DNA of 64,000 bases. It comes from Heterotrichella gracilis (Eukaryota > Sar > Xanthophyceae > Tribonematales > Xanthonemataceae). Below the pieces are notes generated by a model, which made no database searches, was not told the DNA's origin, and was given only the letters and a program-made list of their open reading frames with translations. Position 1 is the stretch's first letter. The number at the start of each line of letters is the position of its first letter. Position numbers and translations under genes: made by a program. Shown here in pieces: positions 24,446 through 37,674 of this stretch. The stretch is taken from contig JAULBX010003110.1 in NCBI GenBank assembly GCA_032358255.1, positions 62,001 through 126,000 on the forward strand, in the 5' to 3' direction.

Positions 24446-27400
24446 CTAAATACTCTGGTCCAGATGCGTGCGCTGCTTCGCCATGTCTTCCTGGCACCCG
24501 CGCACTGCCTGGTGCATGTCCACAAAGATCCAGCTCTCGCCTATCCTGTCTCGCAGATGGGCCCTCTCCAGCGCCAGGATGACTGCCTTGCTGGGGTTGG
24601 CGATGGCCAGGCGCACGCCCTGGTCAGAGTACTGGGGGATGATGTCCTGTTGGCAAAACGGGGTAAATCAGGGTTGGGCTTAATGTTTAGGGTTTAAGTG
24701 GATATTGTTTCGTGGGCACAAAGTGATGACACAGTGCATTTGCCAGGGGGACAGGCAGGGGGGCTTTGACAGTAAGATTGTTGCCACAGCAAGAGCATGG
24801 CATGCCATGTTACAAGCAAATACTGGATGGGTAGGTGCCGGGCAGAAATGTAAGGCCTAGCGTTCACTTTTAGCTTTGAGCAGTGTGCGATGGCAGGCGT
24901 GGGTCAAGGTTGCTGCAGTGGGTTGTGCTTACGTTGAGCCAGTGCACAGCACTTGCGTCACATGCATGGCCACATGTTCAGGTTGAGCATTAAGGTTTAG
25001 GGTTTCTAGCACGTACGTTGAGCCAGTGCACAGCAGTTGCGTCTATGTCAGTCACTGGGGACAGGTCCAGGATGATGTACTTGAGCTCGCTGGTGTCATC
25101 CTTGCCCACGTTCTGCTGGTACCGGGCCTCGATGACGCGCAGGTGCTTGCGGATGGGCTGCGCAGATAAAGGCAGGCACGCTGTCAGACTTGCTTGAAGT
25201 GCATTTGCTTACCCGCAGTGGTCAATAACCTTTGATATGCGGGACCTATGTGAAGCAGCACTTGCTTGGCAAACAGAAGTTACCATGAAACAAAGCCTTG
25301 ATGGACAGCTGCAGGTGGTAAAGGCAATTACTTAACTCTCATTTACTGTATCAACTACCGTAGTTCATGGAGTGCATATGACAGCAACGCATTCAATTTT
25401 TTCTTGCCATTTGTTAATGACAGACTGCATAGTCACTCTGCAGTCTGGCCTTACAAATGGTCAGGAAAAATTGGAGGCGTTGCTGTCATATGCACTCCAT
25501 GAAGATTTTATTCGCTCTTGTTTTCAAAAAAGGCTGCACAAGAGAATACGTGCAGCCTATATAGGACCCCCATCCTATTGGTTTTAATTCACTTACGTGC
25601 ACATTTGCAAAGTAGATTGGCGCGTCGATCCTCATCATGATGATGCCATCAAAGGTCTCGGCCTGGGGGTACTGCTTTGTGCTGCGGTACACGTTGGTCT
25701 TGGGCAGCTGGCCAAGCAGCGCCACGTGTGGGAATGCAGACTTGTAGATGACCACCAGCAGGGCGAGGCCAACCGACACACCGATGCCAATCTCCACACC
25801 AGCCAGGGCGGTGGTGAGGAAGCCAGCCATGAACACAAGGAAGTCAAACTTGTTCACCTGCAGACCGCATGCGCAGGTACTATGCTGAACATGGAGGGCA
25901 ACTGGACAACGTATGCAGTGACACCATCATCAAGAACGCTATTAAAGTTATAACTTCATTTTTTAAGGTAGTACCATGGTCGTTTGGAATGCAGAAAGAC
26001 CACAACATACCTTCCACAATGACTGCTAACTTGGAAGCAACGTTGATCAAACAACAACAGAGTTTCATCAAGCAGTGTTAATGCAACCATTATTTCTATA
26101 AATGATAACGAGGGCTAGACCTACCCAAACCACAAAAGCCATGATTAAACAGATCAGCATGCACACCGTCTGCGCACTGCGTGCACATGGTGTGCACACT
26201 GAACCCTGCCTCACCTTGAACAGGAAGATGCCTTCCCGCCATTGGAACAGGGCCAGCACTCCAGAGACAATGATTGCGCCCTGTGCGTTGTTTGGCATGT
26301 TCCTGAACACGGGCATGAGCACCAGGAGCACAAGCATGACCACGATGCCCGTGACGGCACCCGCTAGACCTGCAAGGGAGAAACCCCAATGAGCTCAGCA
26401 ATGCTCTTGATGGAGAAAGTATCTGAAGGCTTCTTGCAGGCACGTCCTAGGAGCATCACTTCACCAAACTATAACTTTGTATCCTTGTCCGTGATCAACT
26501 TCAACACTCATCAGACATGCTTTCCAGGAAAAACCCACGTGTATATCTCGGGAGCTTTACAAGCACACAAACGCAGTTGCCAATGGTTCAGAATCATTAG
26601 ATGTACATGTGGGTCTGGTTGCTGACCTTAGGACGGATATGATATTAGGCAGGTTGTTGACCTAGGACAGTTATAATTTTAGGTTTGTGATGAATAGGTG
26701 CAGTGGAGGTTTGAGGCTTGTGGCAGCTGCACAGTAAGCACCTGTCTTAGCACCCACATCATTGTTGACAGCAGAGCGCGAGAAGGAGCCGGTGGGTGTG
26801 TAGCAGTTGAACAGGGAACCAGCAAGGTTGGCATAGCCAAGACCTGCAGGTGAGGATATTAAGAACTCCTTGAACAAAGGCTTATGTTCCACATGTGCGG
26901 AGCAGGACAACAGTGTGGTGGAACGTGCTTTTTCAATTGCCCAGCGCCGCTAGTGCAAGGCTACTGCTTATATGCCTGTAGTGAGGGCCTGTATGCAGTA
27001 GATATACATTTTGATCAAATTGCCTGCCAAACATCGAGTGCTTTGCCCCACCACTGATCTCCTGGCTAGCAATGGTTTAGGGTTTTACAAGGGCTTTTTG
27101 CTCACCTCTGATTTCCTGGTTGGGCACCAGCTCATACTTGTTGGTGAGCGCCAGTGCGGTGGCAATGGAGTAGGATTCCATGAGGTCCACAATGGTGATG
27201 AGCGCAGCCAGGCCCAGCTCATGCTTCCAGTACTTCTTGAACACAGAGTTGGTCAACCAGCCACCAGTAAAGTCAGGAAGGCCTGGATTTACAAGGTTGA
27301 AACTGAGTATTGGGTATAAATTGGAAATTTTCCAGCTGGCTAGGTTTGGTTAACATCACTTTAGAAAGACAGAACGGCGTGGAAATCACCAACGTATCAT

Positions 27401-30400
27401 CATTTGGTACATAATCACTTATGTGAGTTCATACTGCAAGCTATTCAAAGTAATTGAAAACATTTGACACACACCAGTGACTACAGAAGCTGTACACATG
27501 GCACTCAAGTGGACCCGCTGTGATTGCAGCCTCGTGTGCCAGGCACAAACTGTGACCATATGACGCCTGCAGCCTCACCTGATGGCACCTTGCCCACCAC
27601 GTAGATCTCGTGCTTCAGGTTTGGCACCACGTTGCCCAGCAGGATGGAGAAGGCGGTGACAGTGAGGGGGCCCAGGGCGCTCAATATCCACAGGTACCTT
27701 GTAAAAAGTAATCATATGCTTAGAAAACAGTCGAAAGCGTTTGAAAACAAATTGGCATGTGCAGAATTCAGAGTAAGTCTGGCCCTAAAGAACATGCTGG
27801 GCTGCTGAAATTTTCTTTTAAAGCTGAACACAGTTCACACAATCAAAGTCAAGCAACCATACATCGTAATAACCCGGTAGCGTGCGCAACCATTTATTTC
27901 CTGTGTTGACAGGTTCAACGCTTTACAGGAACAAGTACATACCTCTTGGTCCTGTGCCACTTTGCAAGGAACTTGAATCCAAACAGAATGACCAACCAGG
28001 AGAGACCCATGAGCACATCCCTGTAGTTGACTGACTGACCACCGGTCTCAAACGCGGTGTTCATGTTGTCAAAGATCTCGATGAGGTTGTTGCCCTGGGG
28101 GCACTTGATGCCCAGGAAGTATTTGATCTGCAGAACGGAGGGGGGGAAATGATTAGATCTCCCTTCCTGCCCATCTTCTAAAGACTCAATGGTAACATGT
28201 ACTCAGTACATGAGTCGTGATTGCATGGACACATTCAAGCTCAGGATCCACTACAAGACTAGTGAGCTGGGTTTTACATATAGGATGTATCCGTATACGT
28301 AACATATAGAATACAAGTGTACCGAGTCCCGGGGTGCGTGTTCACCTTACCCATATCCCCGATACCATGGCACACACTCAAAGATGTCACTGTGAGTACA
28401 TTTCAACGAATTAAATTGAAGTGTAGAACACCTCGTACCTGGTTGCATGCAATTATGAGCGATGCTCCCGACATGAAGCCCCCAATAACTGAGTGGCTGA
28501 GCAGGTTGGATAGGAAGCCAAGCTGCAGTAGGCCGATGGAAGTGTAGAAGATCCCAGCAAACAAGGCAATCTGCATGGTACCACGTGATAAGTTTTGCTC
28601 AAACTTTGCCTGCATAGCATATGACTGAACACAATACCCAGCAAGCGCATGGGTTGGACATGCAAGTCTGTTGATGAATTGGTATGACTGTGCAAAATCT
28701 ATGATTCCACAGTGGCATGCATGACTCTGTGCGTGGGGAGCTTCCTGTGACTCACTGGCAGTGACTGGAACTGGGACCTTGGGTGTGCGGCCAAATAGTC
28801 ATTGCAAGTGGGCCATACCTGAACTGCAATCATGTTGTACTGCATCTGTGCCTCTGGGTCGGTTGGCTTGTCTGGATTGCTGTTGATGGGCCCCTCAAAG
28901 AAGTTCACAATCCCAGAGTGCAGTATGAGGGATGTGACAGCCACTGGGCCCACTGCCTGCAGTTATTGCAACAGAGCAGGTTATATGAGTATGCAAGATC
29001 ATACGAAGATTGCACACATGGCATGACAAGGCTATGTCTTGGACCAGTTGCATATGCTAATTGCTGGCAAAGTGTGGAACAACCTGGAAAGGTGCACATT
29101 CAGTTGTCAAAAACTACGTGCGACATCTTGTGCCAGTGCCAAGCACCCACTACACCCCCCTGCCAACTGTTGACCATGAACATTGGCTGCAACCCCAGAT
29201 GTATGGACATAAATCACAGGACTAATTTTCAGCATGCAACAGGAGTTACACAGTGTACTGTAGATACTATATGTTAAAATACATTGAATATATCTACGTA
29301 GCCTGTTCTTGAACAAGAGTTGGTATAAGGAGGTTCAGAGCTTACCAGCTGTCGCGATGTTCCAAACACTGCGTACACCAGCACCGGGACAAAGGCGCCG
29401 TACAGGCCGTACTGCGAGGGCAGCCCTGCAATGCCCTTGGCGTAGGACATGCCCTGAGGCACCACCATGGCGGCCACAGAGACGCCTGCCAGCAGGTCCC
29501 ACTGCAAAGGCGCAGCACGAGGCGTTAGGGTTCAGAGCCTAGGGTTTATAAATTAGGGTTTTAAGCCAAAATGATGTCGAGCAAGATGGATAGCGTTTTG
29601 GTGTTTTGGGGCAAAGCAGTTCATAAATTTACAAATAGAGGGTGTGCGTACCGCCAGCCATCCCCTTTCGTATCTCGACAGCCAGCACAAAGTAGAACAG
29701 CCAGTCCTTCCAGGTGTAGGTGTCAAGAACCACCTTGCCCCTGCAACCAATAGAGGGAAATGGCTCGTAAGCACACGCTTGTTGGAAAGGGGCTATTTTA
29801 CCGGGAGTGTAAACATTTGGAGCGGCGCGCTTCTAGACAAAGTTGGGTTTCACGTGCCCTTCACGTTTTTCAAGCACCACCCATGCCCTCCTAGCCCTTC
29901 ACTCATTTTTGGCCAATAACGTGATGGGTGACTCTAGCATATGCTGAACACTCGGGCAACGTACACGATGGTGGGAAGAACGATGCTAACGATACGACGC
30001 TGTACTTTGTTGTGGACCGTGCACGTACTTTTAGGCACACAACGTGTGTCAACCCAACGTTGTCAAGGCCGCTGGCATCGCAGCATGTGGACCGGGCGGG
30101 AAAACTACTGGCCATGAACTAGGCACACATACACTGCGTGCGTGTAGACTGCTGTAGATGTCTTAAAATCATGCAGACGTGGGCGAGTTCATTGGTGGTC
30201 CGAAGCGTGGCGAGCAAGCAGTAAGTGGCAGGACATGCATGCATGCGACTCACTGTGCCTTCTTGTTGGTCAGCCAGCTGACGATGACGGTCTGGAGCGG
30301 GTCGTCGCCCTCAAGCTCATGGGGCACCCTGTTCTCGTGGTTGAAGGTCTTGCGCGTGAGGTACAGCCGCTCCTCGTCGACCCCAGCCTTGCCGTTCTCG

Positions 30401-30417
30401 TTCGCCACTTTCGCCAT
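24446..30417 (-). CDS. SulP/SLC26 sulfate permease, copy 1 (SULTR-like), frame broken in exon 2
   Basis: Thirteen minus-strand exons: 30417-30254, 29740-29652, 29501-29346, 28956-28819, 28570-28439, 28127-27943, 27697-27579, 27282-27106, 26843-26742, 26369-26215, 25857-25597, 25157-25017 and 24646-24446. Splice positions are identical to copy 2. The membrane part includes [40 protein letters not shown] and VGPVAVTSL. That is the SulP signature, closest by eye to plant SULTR4-type anion/proton symporters. The C-terminus is a STAS domain ([17 protein letters not shown]). Sulfate uptake or vacuolar/plastid sulfate exchange is the family role; the location is not known. Exon 2 is 89 nt against 100 in copy 2. 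The missing 11 nt shift the frame before exon 3, so the summed coding length (2020) is not a multiple of three. All other exons are intact and strongly conserved, which suggests very recent inactivation, a different exon 2 donor or a sequence error. Confidence 0.88.
24926..24960 (-). repeat. decayed copy of the end of SULTR-1 exon 12 in its downstream intron
   Basis: On the minus strand it reads TGCACTGGCTCAAC followed by GTAAGC, copying the real exon end TGCACTGGCTCAAC|GTACGT at 25017. It lies about 57 bases into the intron and keeps a usable donor. Copy 2 has no clean equivalent at the matching place (about 32340-32375). Confidence 0.87.
25364..25503. repeat. 140-bp imperfect hairpin inside SULTR-1 intron 11
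   Basis: The ends TTCATGGAGTGCATATGACA and its complement form the outer arms. Pairing continues through CAGCAACGC and, with mismatches, to CAGACTGCA, giving arms of about 65 bases and a short loop. SULTR-2 lacks it. It looks like a MITE-type insertion or a foldback that could yield small RNAs. Confidence 0.85.
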
Positions 30418-31900
30418 GCCTGCTGCTTTTCCAATCGCCACATTCAAAAGGAAGCCACTAGTGCGGGTGCAAGAGTGTGGGTGTGGGTGTGATATACAGT
30501 GTGTGCTTGAAACAACAGCGCTGCAGGCAAGGACGGCCGCCAGCTCGTTGCGTCGTAAGCCTTATTGTGGCCTACAAATCGGGTTGTACAAGTTGAACAA
30601 GTGCGAAACTAGTGCGATGCTAATGAACAATCATCTTGCACATGCATGATGCAGCAAACAATCATCTCGAGGATGGAATGAATAAGAAAATGACAAGATT
30701 TACATGAAATAAAAAACAATTATGGGGATGCTCTAACTTGGTTTCTCCATCACCGGCATCGGCTGGACCCCCATGTGGCCCCACTTTTGCCCTTCAAGGG
30801 TCTCAGACTCAGAAAGGCTTTCCCAAGCTGGGGGCCTGTCATTAGGCGCCGCCTGCAGAAGGGCCAGGCCCAGCTGCAGCGCACTGTGACACTCGTTTTG
30901 CTGAAAATGCAGGCGTAGCACAGTGCATGCATGGCGAGCCGCCAACAATTTGCGAGAACCCTGCCCGCCGCATCATGCATACCCCAGGTGGCTGGCAGTG
31001 CAGTGGTCCTAATTTCCCCCCATTCCCCGCACTTTCTGGTGATCACTTAGTCACTGACTCCTGGCAAGTTTTAGTTATGCATGCGTGTTGAGCTCTTACA
31101 AGTTGAGGAATATCACGTATGATTTGCAGCGTCGCATGACAACCTACCTTGGAACCGTTCTATGATAGGCGAGGCCACTACGAAAACCATATAGCCACTA
31201 AGGAATTGAAGCCTCAGAATTGTCACTGAATCAACCGAATTTGAACCGCCATTCTAATGCATCTTGGCCGCATGGTCCACCAGAAATGGTGCACCATATT
31301 ACGCACATGCCCAGGCTTGCAGGTCCAGGGGAGCAAAACCCTGCCATACATTTCTGCGTAGCAATGGTTCAATCTCGACGTCAACGTATACAAGCCATTC
31401 CGGAAAGCATAACTTATAGCTTTGAAGCTGTGGAAACGGATTACCATGTATACCAGGTCAAATAACTTGGTAATGAAAACTCAATGCTGTTGCCACTCTT
31501 TCTAATCAGGGTTACCCTTTGTGAGCCCTGGGCTCAGGAGCAACAATGGCACTAACACAATTGTCAGCATGCGCTAGAATTGAAACAACTTTCCACAGTA
31601 TGGATTTTATGCTCCTTCTAGCACTACGTCACCCCCTGCTGTCTGAACTTTTGAACTACAAAATTGTAATACAGCTTGCCCCACATTGCGGCATCAACTG
31701 CCCAATCATGTCAAGGTAAATACAATCAATGGGCAGCCCCACCCACATGCTTTGCTGGCACCAGCTTGCTGTGCAGAAACTCTCACAACCCACCCGTAGC
31801 ACCCCAAATAACACCGGATGTCCCCCTGGGGACATGGTAACACACTGTGAAACTGCATACGTTTCAGCATGTCATTGACTAGCAGCTCATGGTCCTAAGC
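30418..31900. other. spacer between tandem SULTR genes (promoter of copy 1)
   Basis: About 1.5 kb from the start of copy 1 to the stop of copy 2. A block at about 30525-30560 (GGCCGCCAGCTCGTTGCGTCGTAAGC) resembles 37540-37580 upstream of copy 2, including GCGTCGTAA at about 130-145 bases before each ATG. The proximal promoter was therefore duplicated with the gene. A degraded FAM91 exon fragment lies at 30841-30990. Confidence 0.5.
30841..30990 (+). pseudogene. stray degraded fragment of FAM91 exon 13
   Basis: AGAAGGGCCAGGCCCAGCTG at 30857-30876 resembles FAM91 22791-22810. The weaker following parts (GTAGCACAGTGCATGC, CGCCGCATCATGCATACCC) resemble 22834-22910. Many indels and stops remove coding capacity. 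It lies about 8 kb from its parent and outside any intron of it. Confidence 0.65.
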
Positions 31901-34900
31901 CTAGATGTTCTGGTCCTCATGCGTGCGCCTCTGCTGCATGTCTGCCTGGCACCCCCGTACTGCCTGGTGCATGTCCACAAAGATCCAGCTCTCGCCCAGC
32001 TTCTCGCGCAGGTTGGCCCGCTCCAATGCCAGGATGACTGCCTTGCTGGGGTTGACGATGGCCAGGCGAATGCCTTGGTCAGAGTACTGGGGGATGATGT
32101 CCTGTGGGGAAAAAGGGACGGGTCAGTAAATATGCAGGTCAACATGCAGGGTGTTATACATATACTACATGGGCAGGCACTGTCACTGACTGCCAATGAT
32201 TGCCAAACACCAGCACATTCAACAGACTAAGGTGCCAGACAGTGCCTGGCTGTGCAACAACTTCAGCCAAACATGGTGTGCGCAACCAGTGAGCAACCTG
32301 TCGCATCATGCAGTCCAAGTACTCTATTCCCCTGCTGCTTGCCATCCCAGCAACGGGGCAGTGGACTGAACGCACATGCATGGCCACATGTTCAGGTTGA
32401 GCGTTAGGGTTTAGGGTTTCTAGCACGTACGTTGAGCCAGTGCACAGCAGTTGCATCGATGTCAGTCACTGGAGACAAGTCCAGGATGACATACTGCAGC
32501 GGGCTGCTGATGTTGTCATCCTTGCCCAGGTCCTTCCCGTAGCGGGCCTCGATGACGCGCAGGTGCTTCCGGATGGGCTGCGCACGGGGGAGGGATTTAG
32601 AGTTCAGCTCAGTTCAGCGGGGATCCACAAGGAAGGGTTTAGGATTCTTCCAGATGAGATGCACACAGAGAAGAATATGAAGGCGGAAGTGCTGTCACGT
32701 GCATGTGGAAAGATGTACGGCAATGTGCGACTATATAGTCCGGATTGGCAAAGCGCTCTGGACACACATGCAGCTGGGTCTTGCTGAGGCACACATGCAG
32801 CCTGCAGAACGCACAGCATGCGGGTTCACTGCCTGCCCACACCCTGCCCATACTCACGTGCACGTTTGCAAAGTAGATTGGCGCGTCAATCCTCATCATG
32901 ATGATGCCGTCGAATGTCTCTGCCTGCGGGTACTGCTTGGTGCTGCGGTACACGTTGGTCTTGGGCAGCTGGCCAAGCAGCGCCACGTGTGGGAATGCAG
33001 ACTTGTAAATGACCACAAGCAGGGCGAGGCCAACCGACACACCAATGCCAATCTCCACACCAGCCAGGGCGGTGGTGAGGAAGCCAGCCATGAACACAAG
33101 GAAGTCAAACTTGTTGACCTGCAAACCAATTAAGAGTTGGAATTGAGGTGGATGGAATCAAAACAATCTATTCCAGAGTATATTATACTCTGGAATTGAG
33201 GCAAGATCCACAATGCTGCATCTGTGAAGTGATGCCAGTCAAGCAACCAACATATAGCTCAACAGCAATCTGAATGCAAGCCCTAGTTGAACAACCACGA
33301 TGATCCAGGCGTTAGCAACATTCTATGAACCCCTTGACAGTATGGGCGCATGGCTCACCTTGAACAGGAAGATGCCTTCCCGCCATTGGAACAGGCCCAG
33401 CACTCCAGACACAATAATGGCACCCTGGGCGTTGTTTGGCATGTACTTGAACACTGGCATGAGGAACAGGAGCACAAACATAACCATGATGCCGGTGACG
33501 CCACCCGCCAGACCTGCACGGGAAAAGCAGAGGGAGTTAGCAGGACTGCGCATTTGCCTGGCTGGACAGGTCCTTTTTAGTACAAATGAAGGCCTTGTTG
33601 TGGCCATGGCATGCGTTATCAACACACATCGCATGAGGTCCCAGGGGAGTCCATGGTACAAGGGTTGTGACAAGTACTAAATGGAACACATCAGCAAAGC
33701 TGTTGGTCCCAAACAGCTCGGCTGGTGAATAGATGCACCTGACTTTGCACCCACTGTCTAGGGTTCGGCTTTTCAGCAGCAGTTGCCAGTGCGCACCTGT
33801 CTTTGCACCCACGTCGTTGTTGACAGCAGAGCGCGAGAAGGAGCCGGTGGTGGTGTAGCAGTTAAACAGGGCACCAGCCAGGTTGGCATAGCCGAGGCCT
33901 GCAGGAGGGGAAGCACAAGTTCAGAGCAAGCAAAACACCTTTGTGGGCAAAGCCCCATGCTCTGAAGAAATTCCTGCGAGAGCGGCATGGAAACGGACCC
34001 TGGCTGTATTGCTGAAATGCATGCAACTACTTCCAAGTTTAGCAGTCTGTGCTAATCATGCTGTACTGCTGAATTGCTTGCAAGTAAGAAAGCAACAAAG
34101 TTCAGATATTTGGACTCTGGCTAGCTAAGCACTGGTTTAGGGTTCCACAAGGGCCTTTTGCTCACCTCTGATCTCCTGGTTTGGCACCAGCTCATACTTG
34201 TTGGTGAGCGCCAGGGCTGTGGCAATGGAGTAGGATTCCATGAGGTCAACGATGGTGATGAGGGCAGCCAGGCCCAGGATGTTGGACCAGTACTGGTGGA
34301 AGACGCTGTTGAACCACCAGCCAGCGGTGACGTCGGGGAGGCCTGCAAGGGGTGTGGAGAGTTGGTCAGGCGATGGGCAGGGAGCAGTGCAGGATACATT
34401 CTTGTTACTCTCATTATAAACCACTCTCCAGTGCGGTTAAATTGCCGGGTCTGCACACAACCCGCATGATGACAGATGCACGTGTGTACCCATTCAGTTG
34501 ATCCCTGACAGCATGAGGAGCTAACCATGGTGGAGGTACAATACAGTGGAATTGAACTCCTTTCACTGTAAATTGTGGCCCTTTTCTACGCTTTTTAAAA
34601 GACCTGTGATGGTGACACCCATGCAGCCGCCTCACCTGATGGCACCTTGCCCACCATGTTGATCTCGTTCTTCAGGTTTGGCACCACATTGCCCAGCAGG
34701 ATGGAGAAGGCAGTGACAGTAAGGGGGCCAAGGGCACCCAGGATCCACAGGTACCTACAATGAGGAGGACATGGCTTTTAGTGGAGTGAGTGACAAAAAA
34801 GGTGGAAAAATACACAAATGAAGGACAAAAAATAGATATGATATGTCGATAAAGCTGCATATGAGGACAACAGCCTGAAAATGTGAACAACAGCGGTGGT

Positions 34901-37420
34901 GACAGGAAATGTTGCAAGACTTGTTCATGACCACAAATACCACTGGATTACACAACAATATGCCTCAAGTGTTGCTGTGACAGGTTCTATTACACACTTC
35001 TTGGTCCTGCTCCACTTTGAGAGGAACTTGAAGCCAAACAGGATGACCAACCAGGAGAGGCCCATGAGCACATCCCTGTAGTTGACCGACTGCCCACCAG
35101 TGGTGAAAGCGGTATTCATGTTGTCAAAGATCTCGATCAGGTCATTGCCCTGGGTGGACTTGATGCCCAAGAAATACTTGATCTGCACGGAAGAGTGGGA
35201 GGGGTTAGCCAATAGTATCATAAACACGGAGGTAATGTACCAGGCTGGCAGGTATTAGCACACTTTAGTTTAATTCTTTTCTCATCCTGCCCTCAAATGA
35301 TCACAGTGGTCACATGGTATGAAATTACAATGGCAAATAATGGCCGCTAACCCTTGAAATGCAAGTCTACATAGTGGTGGAACAACATCAGTTACTAGTG
35401 TATAACCTTCCTTACTTGATTGCAAGCAATGATGAGCGATGCTCCTGTCATGAATCCACCAATGACAGAGTGGCTGAGCAGGTTGGACAGGAAGCCAAGC
35501 TGGAAGATGCCAATGGCGGTGTAGAAGATGCCGGCAAAAAATGCAATCTGCAAATAGGAAAACCAAAGTTGGCACGCAGGGCTGTGATAGCTGTGACTGC
35601 AGCATATTCAAAGTGTGTGCGTTGGCGTGTGTAGTCTTTGACAGCGTGTGCCATTGGCTCACACTGGCAGATGTACTGTGGTGAAAAATGGGCTTTTTTC
35701 GAAAGCTCCCACTTATGCAAGCAGGATCCTTACCTGGACTGCAATCATATTGTACTGCAACTGTGACTCTGGGTCGGTGGGCTTGTCTGGGTTGCTGTTG
35801 ATGGTCCCGTCAAAGAAGTCAACAATCCCAGAGTGCAGCAGCAGGGAGGTCACAGCCACCGGGCCCACAGCCTGCAAGGGGAGCATGGTTTTTCAGCAGA
35901 GTGGGAGTTGACTTGAGCGACCCAGATTGGGACAGTGTGAGCAGCCATGAAAATTATAAACAATTTACCAGACTGTTACCAAGAGCCTGCAGCATTCCTA
36001 AGACGCTCTATAAAACTCAAGGCGGTGTGCACACGTCCAAGAGGTGGAACCTCGCAGTGCAGACGCGGGCGCAGACAGCACAGAGTGCAATTGGCAGCTG
36101 GCCACTCAGAGCAGGCTGCTGCACTCACAGCTAATTTGGGAATGGCCATAAGGGACAGGAAAACAGCACACGCGTCAACACGTGGGGTTGAGGGCTTACC
36201 AGCTGGCGCGACGTTCCAAACACTGCGTACACCAGCACCGGGACGAAGGCGCCGTACAGGCCGTACTGCGAGGGCAGGCCTGCGATGCCCTTGGCGTAGG
36301 ACATGCCCTGTGGCACCACCATGGCGGCCACAGAGATACCAGCCAGCAGATCCCACTGCACAGGCGCAGCAGGAAGCGTCAGTAAAAGTGCATACAAGGT
36401 GGACACAGTGATAAGGGTTTCAAGTTTAGGGTCGCCACTCTTGCACCACCCTGGTAGGAACAGGAAGCGGGTGTGGGTCACGAACATTTGAGTAAAGCGG
36501 GTAAAAAACAGCCTTTGATACAGGTAGCAAGGCAAGTTGGCTTCAACAACCAACATTACCAACATGGACAGCAGGGCACAGTCAGATTGCAAAGGGTTGT
36601 CCACAAAGCACCAGCAGCACCATGGTGTTCAGGGAGCCGGCAGTAAATCAAGCATGGTGACCAAAGTCGTTCCGTCGAGGTAGGGGGTAGAGGGGTTGCG
36701 TACCGCCAGCCATCCCCTTTCGTATCTCGACAGCCAGCTGAAGCAGGGCACAAAGTAGAACAGCCAGTCCTTCCAGGTGTAGGTGTCAAGCACCTCCTTG
36801 CCCCTGCACAAATAGCGGAGACGTTAGCACAGCTGGCTGGCGCACGCAATCAGACAAGGTTAGGGTTTGCACTGAAGACCGTACAGGCAACTCAGTCGAA
36901 CGCTGGGCAACAGGTGCAAGACCATACTCAGCGTTGCTTGTGTGCACTGGTCGTACAATGCGGCTTTGTTTTGCAGACCTTGTGGCGTGTGCACGTGTTA
37001 TGTGGGGGCGGTCCAAGTAAAACGTGGCAACACACATGTGTACACCTGTTTGCAGCAAAGTCAGACCACTGTGCAACAAGGTCCCCGAATCAACCGCTCG
37101 GCATGCACCAATGCATGGGTCGCCAGGCAGGTGGCGGCCAGGGCAACGCTGACTCACAGCCATGACGGTGGTGGGTCTGGGTACTCCAAGCATGCACGCG
37201 CAATAAAGGCTGGCACGGTAGAGGCAGGAGATTGCATGCATTCGACTCACTGTGCCTTCTTGTTGGTCAGCCAGCTGACGATCACGGTCTGGAGCGGGTC
37301 GTCGCCCTCCAGCTCGGTAGGCACCCTGTTCTCATGGTTGAAGGTCTTGCGGGAGAGGTACTCGTCGACCCCAACCTTGCCGTTGCCGTTCAACGGCTCG
37401 TCAACGTCCACTTTGGCCAT
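31901..37420 (-). CDS. SulP/SLC26 sulfate permease, copy 2 (SULTR-like), intact
   Basis: Thirteen minus-strand exons: 37420-37251, 36803-36704, 36355-36200, 35871-35734, 35547-35416, 35182-34998, 34754-34636, 34342-34166, 33898-33797, 33513-33359, 33118-32858, 32577-32431 and 32101-31901. They join in phase to 680 residues, normal for plant-type SULTR proteins. The N-terminus is cytosolic ([11 protein letters not shown]). Exon 2 gives [20 protein letters not shown] just before the first membrane segments. The SulP motif ([20 protein letters not shown]) and about 10-12 hydrophobic segments follow. The STAS domain holds [18 protein letters not shown] and the [20 protein letters not shown] helix. 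Expected role: proton-coupled sulfate (or related anion) transport. DATA stands where many plant proteins have DTSG, so the STAS phosphosite is not conserved. Copy 2 shows what copy 1 lost in exon 2. Confidence 0.95.
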
Positions 37421-37650
37421 GGTGCTTGCCGGCGTTCGAACTCGAAGTGAATTCACGAGAGCCGAAACGAAGTGCAAACGTTATTGGGAGATGGAATGCA
37501 GTACTACGTGAGTATTATGTGAACACGCGAAGCTGCAAGCAACAAGAGTGGCGGCCGCAGCTAGATGCGTCGTAAAGCTTGGGGTGTGTCACACCTCGTG
37601 CATGCCAGGTGCTAGAAGCGACCCTGCGTTGCTGACAATCACCTCGACAC

Positions 37651-37674
37651 GACTTACGAACCGTTTCGTAAGTC
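37651..37674. promoter_or_regulatory. perfect palindrome GACTTACGAA-CCGT-TTCGTAAGTC
   Basis: Ten-base arms pair exactly around a 4-base centre, 230 bases before the SULTR-2 ATG. This form suits a dimeric transcription factor. No binding protein is known to me for this motif. Confidence 0.5.
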
